A stretch of DNA of 64,000 nucleotides from Syncephalis fuscata (Eukaryota; Zoopagomycota; Zoopagomycetes; Zoopagales; Piptocephalidaceae). The notes under the pieces are model-generated. The model made no database searches. It was given only the letters and a program-made list of their open reading frames with translations, and was not told the origin of the DNA. The stretch is taken from NCBI GenBank assembly GCA_025786725.1, contig JAHLTZ010000042.1:1-64000 (forward strand). The letters run 5' to 3'. Positions 1 to 12,399 of this stretch are shown here, piece by piece. The translations under genes were made by a program, and so were the position numbers. Position 1 is the stretch's first letter. Each line of letters starts with the position of its first letter.

Positions 1-66
1 AGGTGCTAAATGACCCGGCTCGTCCGAATAACGTTTATCGCCATAAGAGCGAGAATAGTTGCTCAT
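1..66 (-). CDS. N-terminus of an unidentified gene (partial)
   Basis: An ATG on the minus strand at 66 opens a frame that stays open to the window edge (22 codons, beginning MSNYSRSYGDKRYSDEPG). It lies head to head with the DENND11-like gene, about 200 bp apart, as is common in this window. The polar Ser/Arg/Tyr-rich start is typical of many nuclear or RNA-binding proteins but does not identify it. It may continue beyond the window or be split by an intron. Too short to name. Confidence 0.35.
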   Translation of the reverse strand, partial: MSNYSRSYGDKRYSDEPGHLAP

Positions 67-262
67 ATTGTGTTGGTGTGTTGGTGTTGCCAGTAAGAAA
101 CAGGAAACTACAACACTTGTACACCAATTCTCCTTCTTATTCTATTTCTATCTGAATATATTTAAACTGGGCATTTTACACCACCAATACACACTTTCTA
201 CTATTATTTTATACTTTGGTGGTTATTGACCTTTATTATACTAATTACGCAACGGGACTACA
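67..262. promoter_or_regulatory. probable shared promoter region
   Basis: An AT-rich non-coding stretch separates two divergent starts (minus at 66, plus at 263). It contains pyrimidine-rich tracts and a TATTTAAA-like element near 158-166. No specific factor site can be named. Function as a bidirectional promoter is inferred from gene orientation only. Confidence 0.3.
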
Positions 263-2615
263 ATGACTGAACCGTCAGCTATATCAGCCACTTCAACGTC
301 ATGGGCCATTACCACTTATCAGTCACCGTCTGTAGCGGGAGATGACCACGTTGCGGACAATGCACTAGCTGTATCAACCGTACTGGTCGATAAGGAGGAA
401 GGCCAGCGGCTAGACTATGAACATGCTTCTAATGACGAGCGCTCATCTTCCGCTGGACCACCTAGTGCCAGTAATAGTACAGCTCGTACTTGTAATGCCG
501 ATAATGAACCGTTTGACCCTGAGGACTATGTACTTGCTATGTTTATTGTTCGATTTGATACCCATCGTGGTAATACAGTGGCCTGGACATATCCAGAAAG
601 TAAGTAGACTAATAGATACATTAGGCGGAATAATAGAGCAACAAGGCTAATATATATATCTATATATATATATAGATATTGATTTAAATGGTATTGAGTT
701 CTCAGCACTGCCTAGTGGATTACATCTTGTAGAGGATGATGTTATGTAAGTGTAGTAATATTAATTACATTCATACTCATGTATTTATATATTTATATAT
801 TTATAGTTATTTTGTAAAAACACGTATTTTGGTGTAAGTGTGTTTGAAAACACGCCCTTGGAAGGTGAAGAGGGTCAACGGAACGTGGTGCTCGTATGGC
901 TGCTGTGGGATTATTGGGTGCCAAATATACAAATTTACATCGACATGTTGATTTCTTACAAGAGGCTGCACGGTAATGATGTCATTAAAGCAGTACATTT
1001 TACTAACAATATAGATAATAGATTTCATTCAGCCGATGAAGCAGTATCACAACAGTTGTTAACGTGGTATTATGAGAATCAACGAAAGCGAAATAATCGA
1101 CCATTAGCTGCATCAAGTAGTGATCCTGTACCTACTATTTCTGTACCACGACATAATCGATTAAATGTAAGATACATACATACATACATATATTGAATAT
1201 TAATATTGCATATTAATATGGCTAATCGTAATTGTAGGCGCATCATCCAGCCAAGATGTTTGTTAAATTTGTTGGACAGTGTGGCCATCTATTTTTGTAT
1301 TATGGAAACACGCATTGTTAGCCCGACGAATTTTATTTACCGCCACACCTCCTTTGGCCGTAGCTTCTAATTATGGTAAGCTACGGAGATTATAATAGAT
1401 TAATGGCTAATAGTTCATTTTGTATTATTAAGTATATTGTACCTGTTTACTTGCTTCTGTGGCTAGTGACTGTGTTGACCGTGATGATCCACCACAGTTA
1501 TTACAGCCTATGTTCTGTGTTGGTGTTAATGATTTGCATAAACTAATGCTCATGGATAGTTATGTGGCTTGTAAGTATTGCTATATATATATACATACAT
1601 ATATACATATATACATATACTGGACAACATTTAATTGATATACTTGTTAATAGTTACATCAGAGCAGATTCTATGTGAAAAGCGTAATGTATATGATTTG
1701 ATTGTTGAGCCACGGGTAGTTAGAAAGCGTGGACAGCCATCGCGTGAAGTGTTGGATATTGGTGCACAATATGGATCAGCTGCAGAGGCTGCTACTTCAA
1801 ATACACTGCAGTATCTTAATACAGCAGATCGTAGACGATTTGGTGATTTGGCCCGGACATTTGCCGGGATACCCGCCCAGGAAGGGCTTTGGCAAATGCT
1901 TGAACGATGGTGGCAGCAACGATTGGATGCAGTGGCCACTGGTGAACCAAGTAATGGTGTAGCGGCTGAAGAGTATGACGCACAACATGAACCACTTCTT
2001 GCTAGTGAGGCTCAAGAGGCAGCGGCAACCGAAATAGCCTCTGCTGCACCTACCCTTTCCAGTTCAAATGAAGCATACGAAGAATTGGATGCTAATGTAG
2101 AATTGATTGGGTAAGTTGTATTTAATTAATAACTACCAAATATTAATCAGGTTTTTATAGCTATTTCCAATCTATCAATACGACCTTATTGCGTCATATT
2201 CGATTTTTGTTGTCTGAACAAGAACCGAGTGCCGATGGCTACACGATTATACAAGGTAGACACTTGGAAGATATGGGGCTACATCCTAGAGATGATGCGG
2301 AATTTGTAGAACAATTAGCTGCTCTTTATTATCCACGTTATGGACCCGTACGTGTTCAACAAGGTAAACATTTACTTTAAAGTTAACTGTCAACTAACAA
2401 GTAGTATATATGTATTTATAGATCCAGGATTAGCTGAACGAATAAGAAATACAATATCTGCTGATGCTACTGTTGCAACAGGACAGAATACTAAAGGCAG
2501 CACTTCTAATACTACCACTACCACTACCACTACCAATGGTCAATCATCAACAACACAGTTAAATACACTGGATGAGGACGCAGAGCCGTTATTTATTGAA
2601 AGTGACTCTGAGTAA
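263..2615 (+). CDS. DENND11/LCHN-like DENN-domain protein (8 exons, one apparent frameshift)
   Basis: Homologue of the DENN-domain protein DENND11 (LCHN); DENN proteins regulate Rab GTPases in membrane traffic. Exons read as 263-599, 676-745, 807-1166, 1238-1375, 1433-1570, 1654-2110, 2161-2363 and 2422-2615, with phases that join well. Family landmarks: VLAMFIVRFDTHRGN near the start, IDLNGIEFSALPSG across exons 1-2, HPAKMFVKFVG, LWKHALLARRILF, then EKRNVYDLIVEP and HLEDMGLHPRDDAEF near the end, all aligning in order to LCHN. The N-terminal 80 residues are Ser/Thr-rich and unconserved; the C-terminus ends in a Thr repeat and an acidic tail. Oddity: in exon 4 the frame is lost at the T run 1292-1296; one more T would rejoin the two conserved halves. 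I read this as a consensus error rather than a dead gene because all splice sites and the rest of the frame are intact. Confidence 0.82.
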
Positions 2616-2728
2616 TCATTATATTACTACTCTATTACTATATGAATAATAATCTACCAGAATAAAAGATGTTTGTAAATAATCATAATATTTCTATTAT
2701 ATTTGCACAAATATTAAATGAAAGCAAA

Positions 2729-4214
2729 TTAACAAAGACCATTCTCGTCATCATCATCGTCGTCGTTATCGTTGTATCGCTCTGGTTCATTGTTGTAATG
2801 TTCAGGATTAGCAATATGACTTGGTACATGATCATCAACATCTACTAAAGTACGCGGTGTTGAGAAGTCATGAGGATTGTAGCTGGATGGAGGGGCATTG
2901 GCACGATAGGGTACACCATTAGACGGTACTGTCAATCCTGTACTACTACTATTGTGGTGGTGCTGTACTTGACTTGTAGTGCCACCACCTGGTACGGCAA
3001 GTCGACGAGCAAGTCGGATAATTTCACTATTTAGATTATTGACCACAGGACCATGTGTGACTTGTTGTAGTCCTTCTTGATCAAATTTCTCCATACAATC
3101 AAGCATTTGAGCAGCACTTGAGTATTCATCAGAGGCAGTAAATCCATGTATACTATAGTGGAGATTGACATTAGATACATTATTTATTATTATTGATATT
3201 TGATGCTATTAGCTATAGATTACTTACCTAGAGAAGCTATCTAGTCGTTTACTTGCTTCTACTTCATCACCAATATACAAAAATATAACAACAATACTAA
3301 GACATAGACGATACTGGGTTGATTTGTTGCGCAAATCACTAGTAATACCAATAAGACGCTGTAATATGGCAACTGCCTCATCTGGTCTAGTATAACATAA
3401 ATAAATTAATAAACATGCACATTGATATATATATATATATTATTTTATAAATACTTACCTCTTATGTTTAAGCAATACGCTGGCTGTGGTTTGGAATGTT
3501 TCAATACCAAATCGGCCACGATCTTCACTATCATACAAATCACACGCATCTTTGTAGAATTGTATTCCTGCTTCTGGATCCACCGGCTCTAGAATTCTAA
3601 TAAATTCTAGTTGGTTTATATTATTGCCATAGCTGCGATAATTAATTACTTACTTTCCAGCCTTCTCCAGAATCTCTGCAGCTCGATCTGCTGAGCCATG
3701 AGCTTGATAAAGATTGCTAGCTTGTTGGAAACAGTCGGCACATCTGGCTTCATCGTCTGTGTGCTTCTGCTGTTGATACATACTGCCTGCTGTCTCCATT
3801 GCTTTAGCAGCTAGGAATAGCCTATAGTACAAATATGGGTAAGTTACACCTACGGCCTATTCATGTCAACCTACGAATTGGATTTGTTATAAGCATCTGA
3901 GGCTTTTATAAAGGCTTTGGCCGCAGATTCATACTGTTGTGCTGCGCGGAACGAAGTGCCTAGACGTAAAGGGTTCGATAGAGTTAAAGATTCCACACGC
4001 TTTGTTCATCTGCCCGTTACTAACCTGCTTTTTCAAAGTACTGCGCTGCCATCTCCCAGTCTGGTTTCTTGAACCAGCCTTTTGTTGTGCTATCAGTAGA
4101 TATCCATAGTAAGTATACTATAGCTTGTTGGGCTTGCATTCATGCTGTAACCTACGCTTTTTCTGCCTCCTTCATATAGCCCAGGCCTTCATTGACTTTA
4201 CTGTGATCGACCAT
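2729..4214 (-). CDS. gamma-SNAP (NAPG) homologue
   Basis: Soluble NSF-attachment protein of the gamma type, which bridges NSF to SNARE complexes so they can be disassembled after membrane fusion. The start ATG is at 4214 (MVDHSKVNEGLGYMKEAEKA, like the vertebrate start). TPR-like helical repeats follow in several short exons: the exon near 4025-4090 carries KKPDWEMAAQYFEKA, the next SFRAAQQYESAAKAFIKASDAY, and 3650-3832 carries AAKAMETAGSMYQQQ and DRAAEILEKAGK. The last exon contains RLAVPGGG, the family's VPGGG motif, and the protein ends NGLC like the SGGLC end of animal gamma-SNAP. Between these is a fungal-specific His/Ser/Asn-rich and poly-Asp insert. It faces the DENND11-like gene tail to tail with only 113 bp between stops. 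Confidence 0.88.
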
Positions 4215-5156
4215 CGTGACAAAGAGGTGACAAGTAAATATAAACGAGAGTGCCAAAAAGAAAAACGGTGTTGTTTTACATCCCGAATCGTTCAGGCTTT
4301 GTATTGATTCTCACTTGTTTTTGATCTATATTATTTAGATTTGGCTGATTTCTAGTCTAAACAATAATAATGGAAACGATATTGGACAATAGTATGCTAT
4401 ATCGAAACATCTTATAGTTTAAAATTACTAATAAATACTGTTAGATATAAAGCCTGGTTATATATATTATGAATAGTTAAAATGTAAAAAAATGCTGCAT
4501 CTTACATTATTATATATAGATCAATTGTGTATTAATTTCTGCCATTTGTTTATTGTAGTGTTTTGGTAATGCTTTATCACTAGTGTTCGCTCTTTTGTTA
4601 ATAAATAATGTTCTATTTACGTCTATTCGTGCTATCACACGTTGCTTATTAAATAGGCCTGGCCCCTTTTATCTGGTATTTTGATACTTGCGCCTGTTGC
4701 TGGCCTATGGTTAAGAGGGGCTGGAGAGGGGAAAGTAGCAGTGCGATGATGTGTACTGCTCATAAAATCATTGTATATGACTAAATCGGTTTATTTTATA
4801 TTGGAGAAGACATGGAATGCAATGGAAAAAAACAAACAAATTTACAATCCTAGCTTGCAGTCATATGTTCCATGTAGATAAAACAATAAAAGAAAAATGT
4901 ACATTTTACATTGTATTATGAATGTGTTAAAAGTTATACCGCAATGTAATAACAATATACACAATAGTATTCTGTTGTGTTCATTAGACCTAATCTACAG
5001 CGTAATATAGCCCTATTTGTTTCTATCAAAAATAAGCTTAGTGCTTTGTAAAGTAGTATGTGTAGCTGTACAAAGACAAAACAACTTGTACGTCGTTTAG
5101 GATATACTGTATAAGTGGTGTGTTGTACTGATCAATAAAAGCGGGGCTTCACATAT
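4215..5156. other. intergenic, no gene seen
   Basis: About 940 bp of AT-rich sequence with stop codons in all frames. The only longer frames are unspliced shadows. No repeat, tRNA-like fold or family motif was seen. It holds the promoter of the gamma-SNAP gene at its left end. Confidence 0.6.
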
Positions 5157-5738
5157 CTAATAAGCAAAACTTGCCCGAAAGCCTGTTAGATACGCACCAG
5201 CCAAATAAATTGCATGAAATTTAAACACTGCATGTACTTGGCTAGAGCTATACTGTATTCTGATGCAGTGTAATAAATATCATTTTTATTCATGTGTATC
5301 CATACAACCTTTACCTGATACAAGTGCTTATTGATAACAACGTGGGCATGAATAGTTTCCATAATATCAAGCACGGTTAGGTGTTGGTAAGTCCGATAAT
5401 TACAAGGAGTGTGGCCTAAACATAGACAACGGGCCATGTGTAGCAAATTGACCTCTTTATTATCATGAATGTCGTCGGCTAATTGGCAGGCGTTGAAACG
5501 AGGAGAGGAAATATACTTGTTTCAGTAGAACTTGGCTTCGTTGTTATAAATTTGACACGGTATAGCTCCAGCGATGGAGTCACGCTGCCGTCGAGACATG
5601 GGTACAAGTTTTCGGTGCCTTTGCCTCGTTCATGCAAGTATATATTCTCTGTGGGATTTGATAATATTGTAGCTTTTCCATTAGTCGTTAGGACACTTTA
5701 AAAGCCGTCTTTTGAAGCTTTAATTTCACTATTTTCAT
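5157..5738 (-). CDS. unrecognised small gene, about three exons
   Basis: A plausible gene on the minus strand, not recognised. A start at 5738 reads MKIVKLKLQKTAFK; a conserved-looking frame then reads TNGKATILSNPTENIYLHER and GTENLYPCLDGSVTPSLELY. A short intron (about 38 nt, near 5475-5513, GTATAT...TTAG) joins it to DIHDNKEVNLLHMARC and HLTVLDIMETIHAHVVINKH. A second intron (about 5260-5320) leads to a final exon ending FRASFAY and a stop at 5157. The first two segments need one extra base near 5697, the same kind of missing base seen elsewhere in the window. It is divergent from the acetyltransferase gene with under 90 bp between starts. It could also be a decayed gene; no domain can be assigned. 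Confidence 0.35.
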
Positions 5739-5825
5739 CCAATTATTTACTCTACAACCTTACTATTTATGAAAAGCGACACGAAACAAGCTAATTAATT
5801 TATTATAATTTTTACTATTAATATA

Positions 5826-6502
5826 ATGGCGCCTACACTACAGCTTTCTTTGTCCGTCAGGTTGATTGCCGATGTGAATGATGCCATCGAACTCGAAAAA
5901 AAATGTAAGTGTGCCGTTGAATAAACAATCAAAACTAGTACGCAGCGCCTTTACTAATCAATCTCTTCCTATAATAGGCTTTCCCGAGGCTGAGCTCGAA
6001 GGACGTGCCAGACTTGTGAAACGCCACAAAGAAGCGCCCGAGCTTTTTTACGGTGCTTACACCATTGATCCGACAACTGATAAAAAAATACTAGTTGGCT
6101 ATCTTTGCGGTGCAGCTAGCAGCACTCCACGTATGACGCAAGAATCGATAGACAAGCACGATCCAGAAGGGTCAACGCTATGCGTGCACACATTATGTGT
6201 GGATAATACGTACAGAAAACAACGAGTTGCTGATCAGCTCATTCGTGAGCTTACCTTATACATTCTTGGTGTTAACAAGAAACACATGATGGCCACAAAT
6301 AGCCAGGATAAACGATTTAAACATGTAGTTATCATGGCACATCTGCCACTTATACCGTTTTATGAAAAATACGGATTTCATTCGATTGGTCCATCGGAAG
6401 TAACCTTAGGTAAGATTGATTAATAATAGTAAACATTAATAGCTAAACAATAGCTACAACTTAGGACCAGAAACTTGGTATGAAATGAAGTATGACATCT
6501 AG
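5826..6502 (+). CDS. GNAT-family N-acetyltransferase, AANAT-like
   Basis: Member of the GCN5-related acetyltransferases, closest in pattern to fungal arylalkylamine/polyamine-type enzymes that acetylate an amine with acetyl-CoA. Three exons: 5826-5904, 5978-6409 and 6465-6502; phases join as EKK-C-FPEAELEGR and VTLG-PETWYEMKYDI. The order is right for the family: an N-terminal acidic helix (DVNDAIELEKK), FPEAE, a strand ending ILVGYLCGA, the beta4 strand LCVHTLCVDNTYRKQRVADQL with an RKQRVA acetyl-CoA loop, then HLPLIPFYEKYGF and a terminal WYEM. The acetyl-CoA loop is R-K-Q-R-V-A rather than the usual Q/RxxGxG/A, though such variants occur. About 180 residues, normal for the family. The substrate cannot be deduced. 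Confidence 0.83.
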
Positions 6503-6630
6503 CTTGCTGCTTATGTACACCAGGGCCGCACTGATTAAGAGTAGACTTAAATTAAAACACGCATAAACCTGCTATTAGCATTTTAGCAATAAACATTTTA
6601 CTAAATATACACGGAATAAACAAATGAAAA

Positions 6631-9129
6631 TCATGTAGGAAGGAAATGTTCGCGTAAATAGGCGTCTTTCAAATGAGCTGTATCTGCATCTGTGTGAACA
6701 GAGTCCAATACAATGGCTCGCAATCCTACTTGGTGTCTAAATAATTTATATTAATTTGATGAATTTTATAATACATTATATTACTTACATCGTATTTATA
6801 ACCAACCAAATCTCCAGTGCTATAATTAACGCTAATATAATTGATCCATAGGTCGATGTAAGTGCACTTAATAGCTGCGCTAACCAGTATCTTCCGCCTT
6901 TAATAACTGGTGTTGTCTCATTAGCGGTGTCTTCGTCTAATGTCGCAACTTTTATGGCCATTGGGCGCAACCTATCCATCCAGGCAGCATGAAGTTCATG
7001 CCAGTTACGCCGCTGCGCCTCAAGTGTTGTCGCAGTGGGAGGAGCGTACCTAGTGCCGGCAAACCATCCTGGCAACCGCTGTACCAACATCGACATTGTA
7101 GGCAGTAGTGATGCTCTTCCTACTGCTTCCATAGCTTCATTGTTAACTTCAACCGGCTCTTCAAGTGGTGTTGGATGGCTTTTGGATCGTTTTCGTCGAT
7201 GAGAAAACATTACATCCGATACTAGAGGCTGGTCGACCGGCGGTGGAGACGGTGGCAGTGTCGGCATAGAGGGTCGCCATTGCTGTGGTATAGGCGCTCG
7301 CGGTAACGCTCGTGAGTTTGAGTGTGAGGGCGTCATTCCTGTACTCGGTGTAGTTACACATCGCGGGTTACTTGCACCATACGGCATTGGACGGCCATAT
7401 TGTATTGGCTAATGCAATAAAATAAATTTAAGATATATATATGTATATAATAAATTAAAACCAACCTCATTTTCTTTCATTACAGTAAACCGTAAATCGG
7501 CCGCTTGTAACTCGACCGATGTAAGTTTCTTTTCCATAAATTCCTCCATACGTTGTCGTTCTGTAAATCGCTCTCGTAGTTAACCATTTCTTTCTATATT
7601 GACGTATTCAATCCAATGTAATTATATTATAAATAAAAGTCATATCGTAGATTGTATCTACTACTTACATTTGACTGGTCTACATCTTCCATCATTTTCT
7701 GCATTTCCGAAAGCAACCGATACTCTTTACTGTCACTTCTGTATATCAACCTATATTAAGGTGTTGGTTAGTGTATGTATAATAATCTATACGTAATAAT
7801 CGTAGTAAAGGCATATTATTGCTGTCATTATATTTGTACATACCGATGCACATCCTCATCAGTTAATACATCGCCAGTAGGAACATCGCTATCTCGTCTA
7901 CCAGGATCACTAAAAGAAGATATATCTTGCAAGTGTTCATTGATATGAAAGCTACCCGATATATCTGACTAATAATAGATTAGTAAGAATGCTGCTTAAT
8001 TGCTTATAGTATAACAACCAATAACAGCAACTTATTAACACAAATATTATAACACATACACCTTGAACTATAGATGCATCGAAATCTGGTGGCTCCAACA
8101 GCCCGCTGGGCCCTTCATCACCATAACCGGGATTTCGATGGGTACTTGGACCGCTTTTACTTGGATGTTTTGTCTCACTGGTAAGTAGCGTAAAGGTAGG
8201 CTACCATATACAAATAGACGTACGAATACATAATAATACACAAATGGTTAGACCGCAGAAACAAAACGGCTAACTAGCACTTTACAAGTACTAAATACGC
8301 TTACTTTTTCTATGGCCGATTTGTCTACATCGATACTATGTCCATCAAATAGCGCCATTGCTTGCTGCCGTGCTTTAACTACGGACTCGGGCTTAACATT
8401 TAATAAGCATAAGTTGAATGTTGAGGGCTAGTAATTAACCTACCGCATGACGGATCGCATTAACACGTTTAAGTAAATCGGCCGACAGTGTGGATTTGTG
8501 CTTTGTAGTCTGTGAATTCGGCAATGAATTGATAGGCTCGGCTGGTGTAGAGCAAATTGGAGAATTGCGTTCGTTGCTATCATGACCCTTGAGTGCTTCC
8601 ATTCCTTGAATAGGTTCATTTTCCGGAGAGTCAGGCTAAAACATGAATGCAATTAATTGCTATTTGATGGAGCTTAAAATCGAATACATACTATGATAAT
8701 CGCACGATTACCCGCTTCAATAGAGCTGGTCGAACTTAGTGAACTGCTTGGCCGTTGGTCAATGTCGGGAATATAGCCTGTTCTTTCTAATGCAGCGCGA
8801 ATATGGTCGGTTCTATAACTTTCAATTGCTGCCGAGATTTCCGAAAAGTCTGGTAGATTGGCGAGTGCACCGAATGACGGAGGCTGCTGTGCAAATATAT
8901 CCTCGTCTTGATTAGCAGTATTTGCAGCCAAGTTATCCAAGAAGAGATCTGAATCGGAAGTCATATTGTCAAGAAAAGGAGAATTCTGGTCGAACGTTGA
9001 AGGACGCTGTGCTGCAGCCCTGTCTGTTTGAACGCTCAGTCCTGCATTCTGAAGTGCTTTTGTTGGTTATGTTGAATACAATATTTGTGCGTATAAACAT
9101 ACCTTGCGTTTTTCAGTAAACTCTTTCAT
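6631..9129 (-). CDS. unrecognised protein with coiled coil and C-terminal membrane segment
   Basis: Multi-exon gene on the minus strand; I do not recognise a family. The start at 9129 reads MKEFTEKRK, then a spliced exon continues NAGLSVQTDRAAAQRPSTF into DSDLFLDNLAANTANQDED. Middle exons are Ser/Pro-rich and disordered, with one helical stretch (LSADLLKRVNAIRHA). Two exons at about 7470-7740 read EMQKMMEDVDQS and MEEFMEKKLTSVELQAADL, likely coiled coil. The large exon 6785-7387 has a Pro-rich linker, a basic patch (HRRKRSKSHP), then the hydrophobic segment YGSIILALIIALEIWLVINT, best read as one membrane span. A last exon (6631-about 6735) adds about 35 polar residues. This suggests a cytosolic coiled-coil protein anchored near its C-terminus in the ER, Golgi or nuclear envelope. 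Function unknown. Confidence 0.6.
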
Positions 9130-10002
9130 CAGTATCCAGTTTGTATAGTTTATGTAACTGTTACAAGACAAAGTATTGAGTGCTTTATCAATTAAAGCGT
9201 GGAAAGTAGAATCTGTGCTAGTAGAGGTCTGTTGTTTATAGTATGTAGTCAGTCAATATAGTGCTAATACAAAATAGTGCGTAATTAGAAAAGAAGTAGC
9301 TGTTTGACTCCCACCTTTTTTTAAACACTTTTAGATATAATTAAACAATTATTTGTCACTGTAACATGTATAATATTGCATTCAACATTGACTAATTTAT
9401 GTGTAATTATCAATACAATAATGCAACTAATTAGTTATCTTTATTATTACTTTGATATATATATTGTTGTTATGCTATTAATTGTTCAAAATGCCATTTA
9501 TTTAGTCAGATTGACTATAGGGGGGTGGCTGTTTAATAAACGACATTTATAATAATTTTATTAACATTGCTCTTACATTGTAAATATGCTAAAATACAAT
9601 AATAGAATATTAGAAAATGAAACAAGCCATTCAGATGCAATAATACATGCTGTAAATAGATGCAATAACAACAAGTGCGGAACGATATGGAATCACAATC
9701 AATGGCTTCTATTAATATTCGAGCAATTTTTCTACACATGGCCAACAACAATAATCGGCTTTAAATGTTTCAAAGGAATTAAATAATATTTTACATTGTT
9801 TATTTAAATGTTTAAAATAACAACTACTAATACAATTCTTGTTACACTTAAGCAGTTTTATTTTATGAAAATGATAATGGACAATAATATTACGTTAATA
9901 TTTATTCTTCTTCTTTATATTGAAATGTGAAAATGACAAATAATAAATATTACCAAATATTCTGATAAGTACATTAAAAATAACGTTAAAAGTAAACTAT
10001 TG
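9130..10002. other. intergenic, no gene seen
   Basis: AT-rich, stop-dense sequence between the membrane-protein gene and the first LPMO segment. A G-run (ATAGGGGGGTGG near 9517-9528) stands out against the AT background but has no partner nearby. The short frames here match nothing recognisable. Confidence 0.55.
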
Positions 10003-10200
10003 TCTAAAAATCATTGCTTTGCATAGTATTTATAGACCAACTTATGTTAAAATAGTAGTCAATTCTGTCAAATAGCTTACAAACAATGCCAAAATACTGT
10101 ACAAATTAAAGCAATAGTTTGTAAAATTATATAAACAAATTAAATTGAACAACGTGGTTCATTAAACTAACCGCATTTATTATCGTGCACAACTATTCAT

Positions 10201-11127
10201 TTAATATCCACAGTAGACAAATTTACCATTGCTGCGGCATTGAGTACCGGATGCACATGTAAACCAAGAATAAGAGCCCCTGTTGCATTGGCCAATTTTG
10301 GCGCCATTACATTTGAATTTGCCATGGTTGCAGCTATCATTAGCACCAGCGTGTCCTGAAGATTTTGGAGCTTCTGAATAATCAGGTTTCTTTTTGTTTT
10401 CGGCTGGAGCTGAACCAGTAAAGCCATCATTCTTTTTGCCATCCTTTGGTGGCTTTGGCTTATCATTATGAACCAATTTGGTGTCTTCAGCTGGAGTGTC
10501 TTCAGCTGGAGTATTTTTAGCTGGAGTGCCTTTAGCTGACGTACCTTTAGATGGTGTGCCTTTAGCTGGTGTGTCTTTAGCTGGCGTGTCTTTAGCTGGT
10601 GCACCTTCATAAGACTCATCAGCTTTCTTGCCAGCGCTAGGTTTGCCACCGCCACCAGAGATGTTGATGTCGGCACATTGTTCGTAGTGTTCAATGGTTG
10701 TGACAAGATGGGCGGCGTTCCACACCCAACGGAGTACCTTGCGGCCAGTAATGTCTGATGGAATTTTAACTGTCCATGGACCAACCTTGCCTGGAGCAGC
10801 ACAGTCATTTTTGGAAGCAATTTTGCGAGCATTTTTGAGGTTTTCGTCAAGAATATACACCTCGCACATACCAATATGTGGAGCAGTAATAGTAAGACCA
10901 AGCGTGACAGAGTGGCCTACATTGGTCACCTTACCAGCGGGTTCGCCACGACAAATACCCCTGGTGTTTGGACTTTTTAGATCGTCAACCATGTATGAGG
11001 CCTTGGCGATACCACGAGGTGCTGGGCTAGATAGGTAGCCGTGAGCAGATACGCTCGAGATGGTGGACACGGCAAGAAGCGCGGCGGCGCAAGCGGAAAA
11101 ACCAATGGTAGAAGCGAATCGAGTCAT
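10201..11127 (-). CDS. secreted AA11-like LPMO with chitin-binding module (copy A)
   Basis: Predicted copper-dependent lytic polysaccharide monooxygenase, likely acting on chitin outside the cell. 308 residues, no intron. Residues 1-28 are a signal peptide cleaved before HGY, giving the N-terminal His of a copper histidine brace (H29). H84 in ITAPHIGMCEVYIL aligns with the second brace His of AA11 enzymes, and Y148 in IEHYEQCADINI with the axial Tyr. RWVWNAAH matches the W-x-W strand and C88/C109/C151 resemble the AA11 disulphide pattern. A linker of DTPAK-type repeats (about 170-215) leads to a Cys-rich C-terminal module (about 263-308: KFKCNGAKIGQCNRG, CASGTQCR, VYCGY) that resembles CBM19. 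A TATATAAAG-like box lies upstream at about 11,245-11,256. This is the only copy of the A-D array with both domains intact in one frame. Confidence 0.8.
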   Translation of the reverse strand: MTRFASTIGFSACAAALLAVSTISSVSAHGYLSSPAPRGIAKASYMVDDLKSPNTRGICRGEPAGKVTNVGHSVTLGLTITAPHIGMCEVYILDENLKNARKIASKNDCAAPGKVGPWTVKIPSDITGRKVLRWVWNAAHLVTTIEHYEQCADINISGGGGKPSAGKKADESYEGAPAKDTPAKDTPAKGTPSKGTSAKGTPAKNTPAEDTPAEDTKLVHNDKPKPPKDGKKNDGFTGSAPAENKKKPDYSEAPKSSGHAGANDSCNHGKFKCNGAKIGQCNRGSYSWFTCASGTQCRSNGKFVYCGY

Positions 11128-12399
11128 GATGAATTGAATGTAGTTATTGAATCGAGGACCGGCCTAGTTCAAAATGATAATCAAAAAATATTTGTCGTTA
11201 ATGTTCGTTTTGAAAACTTAAAACGTAATGTTAGCAAAAGCACCGCTTTATATATCGTAATGAGTAAAAAATGTACTGCCGTTAGAGTAGTTGTGGTTGT
11301 TGGTGGTAATCAAGTGGAAAAATGAACTTGTTGCTTGTCGTTTATATACTAGACAAAAGTCAAGAGGTGGTGTTAATAGTGCAACACAAATGTCACATGT
11401 ATCTCCGTAATTTGATCAATCTAAGTAAGGATAGGGTCATATGAAATGACTCGTTGAGCAAGCAGTGCAGAAACTCTCGCCTATACTGCATAGTGTCGGC
11501 TTGAAATAACGGGTACTCCTTATCACACAACTGCTAAATGTGTAAATATAGGCAATGTCATGGGTCAGTTTGAATTGGTTTTAATTTTATTGAAGCCGAT
11601 TGTACTAAGCACTATTAAATATAATGATGCATAAATAATATACTACTGTATATTTTAAATATTAAATTGCTTAATTCACTAATTTTCTATTTGGAATATT
11701 ATTTATAAACCAAACACTGCCTTAGATAAATCAGCGTTTCTAAAGTAGATCTATGTATAGTAAAACAGCCGAACGTTTTTTCATGTCATAAAGTTTATGA
11801 TGGCCAAGCACAGTAATGTAAAGCAAGTATCAGTATCCAAAAGTGCTCAATTAATTATGAAACGCCTAGCAAATAATGCTACCATTGAAGCACAGTTACC
11901 AAATTTATTATCGCAGTTACTTTGTGATAGTCGAAAACAATGCTTGGCCTTCATTCTAATATAACGCAGTGGGTAATATTAATATTATATGCGGCTGATA
12001 ACCTTGACAAATAAACGTTTTCTTGAGCCAATGTTTTGATGGAATATGCATCTCAAACAAAAAGGGATTTTTGCTTTAAAATGTACCGATATGGTGCTTA
12101 ATATACAATAAGTCAATATATACAAAATAAAATAATAATATGTATAATTAAATTTATTATTTGCTAATAGCTACATAGCTAGCAGTTTTTAAAATGGAAA
12201 AGTTAACTTACTATCACAATTTAATTTTACTTAAAAAGTGCAGTTGAAGCACATTTACAACGTGAAGAGGTAGCAAACTATTAAGCTAAAACAATTGGAT
12301 TTATTTGTAACTTCCCGGGTATACACGGATAAATACCACTATTTTACGAATGTGTCAGGAATTAACGACTATCGTGACCGAGTAGACTCCAGGCTAAGG

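Noticed and set aside
9517-9528. G-run ATAGGGGGGTGG as telomere-like or G-quadruplex sequence
   Set aside because: A single G-run without repeats cannot form a quadruplex, and no telomere-like array is present.
10694-11038. Plus-strand frame MVVTRWAAFHTQRSTLR..., repeated opposite each LPMO copy
   Set aside because: Exact antisense shadow of the conserved LPMO domain; it is conserved only because the opposite strand is.
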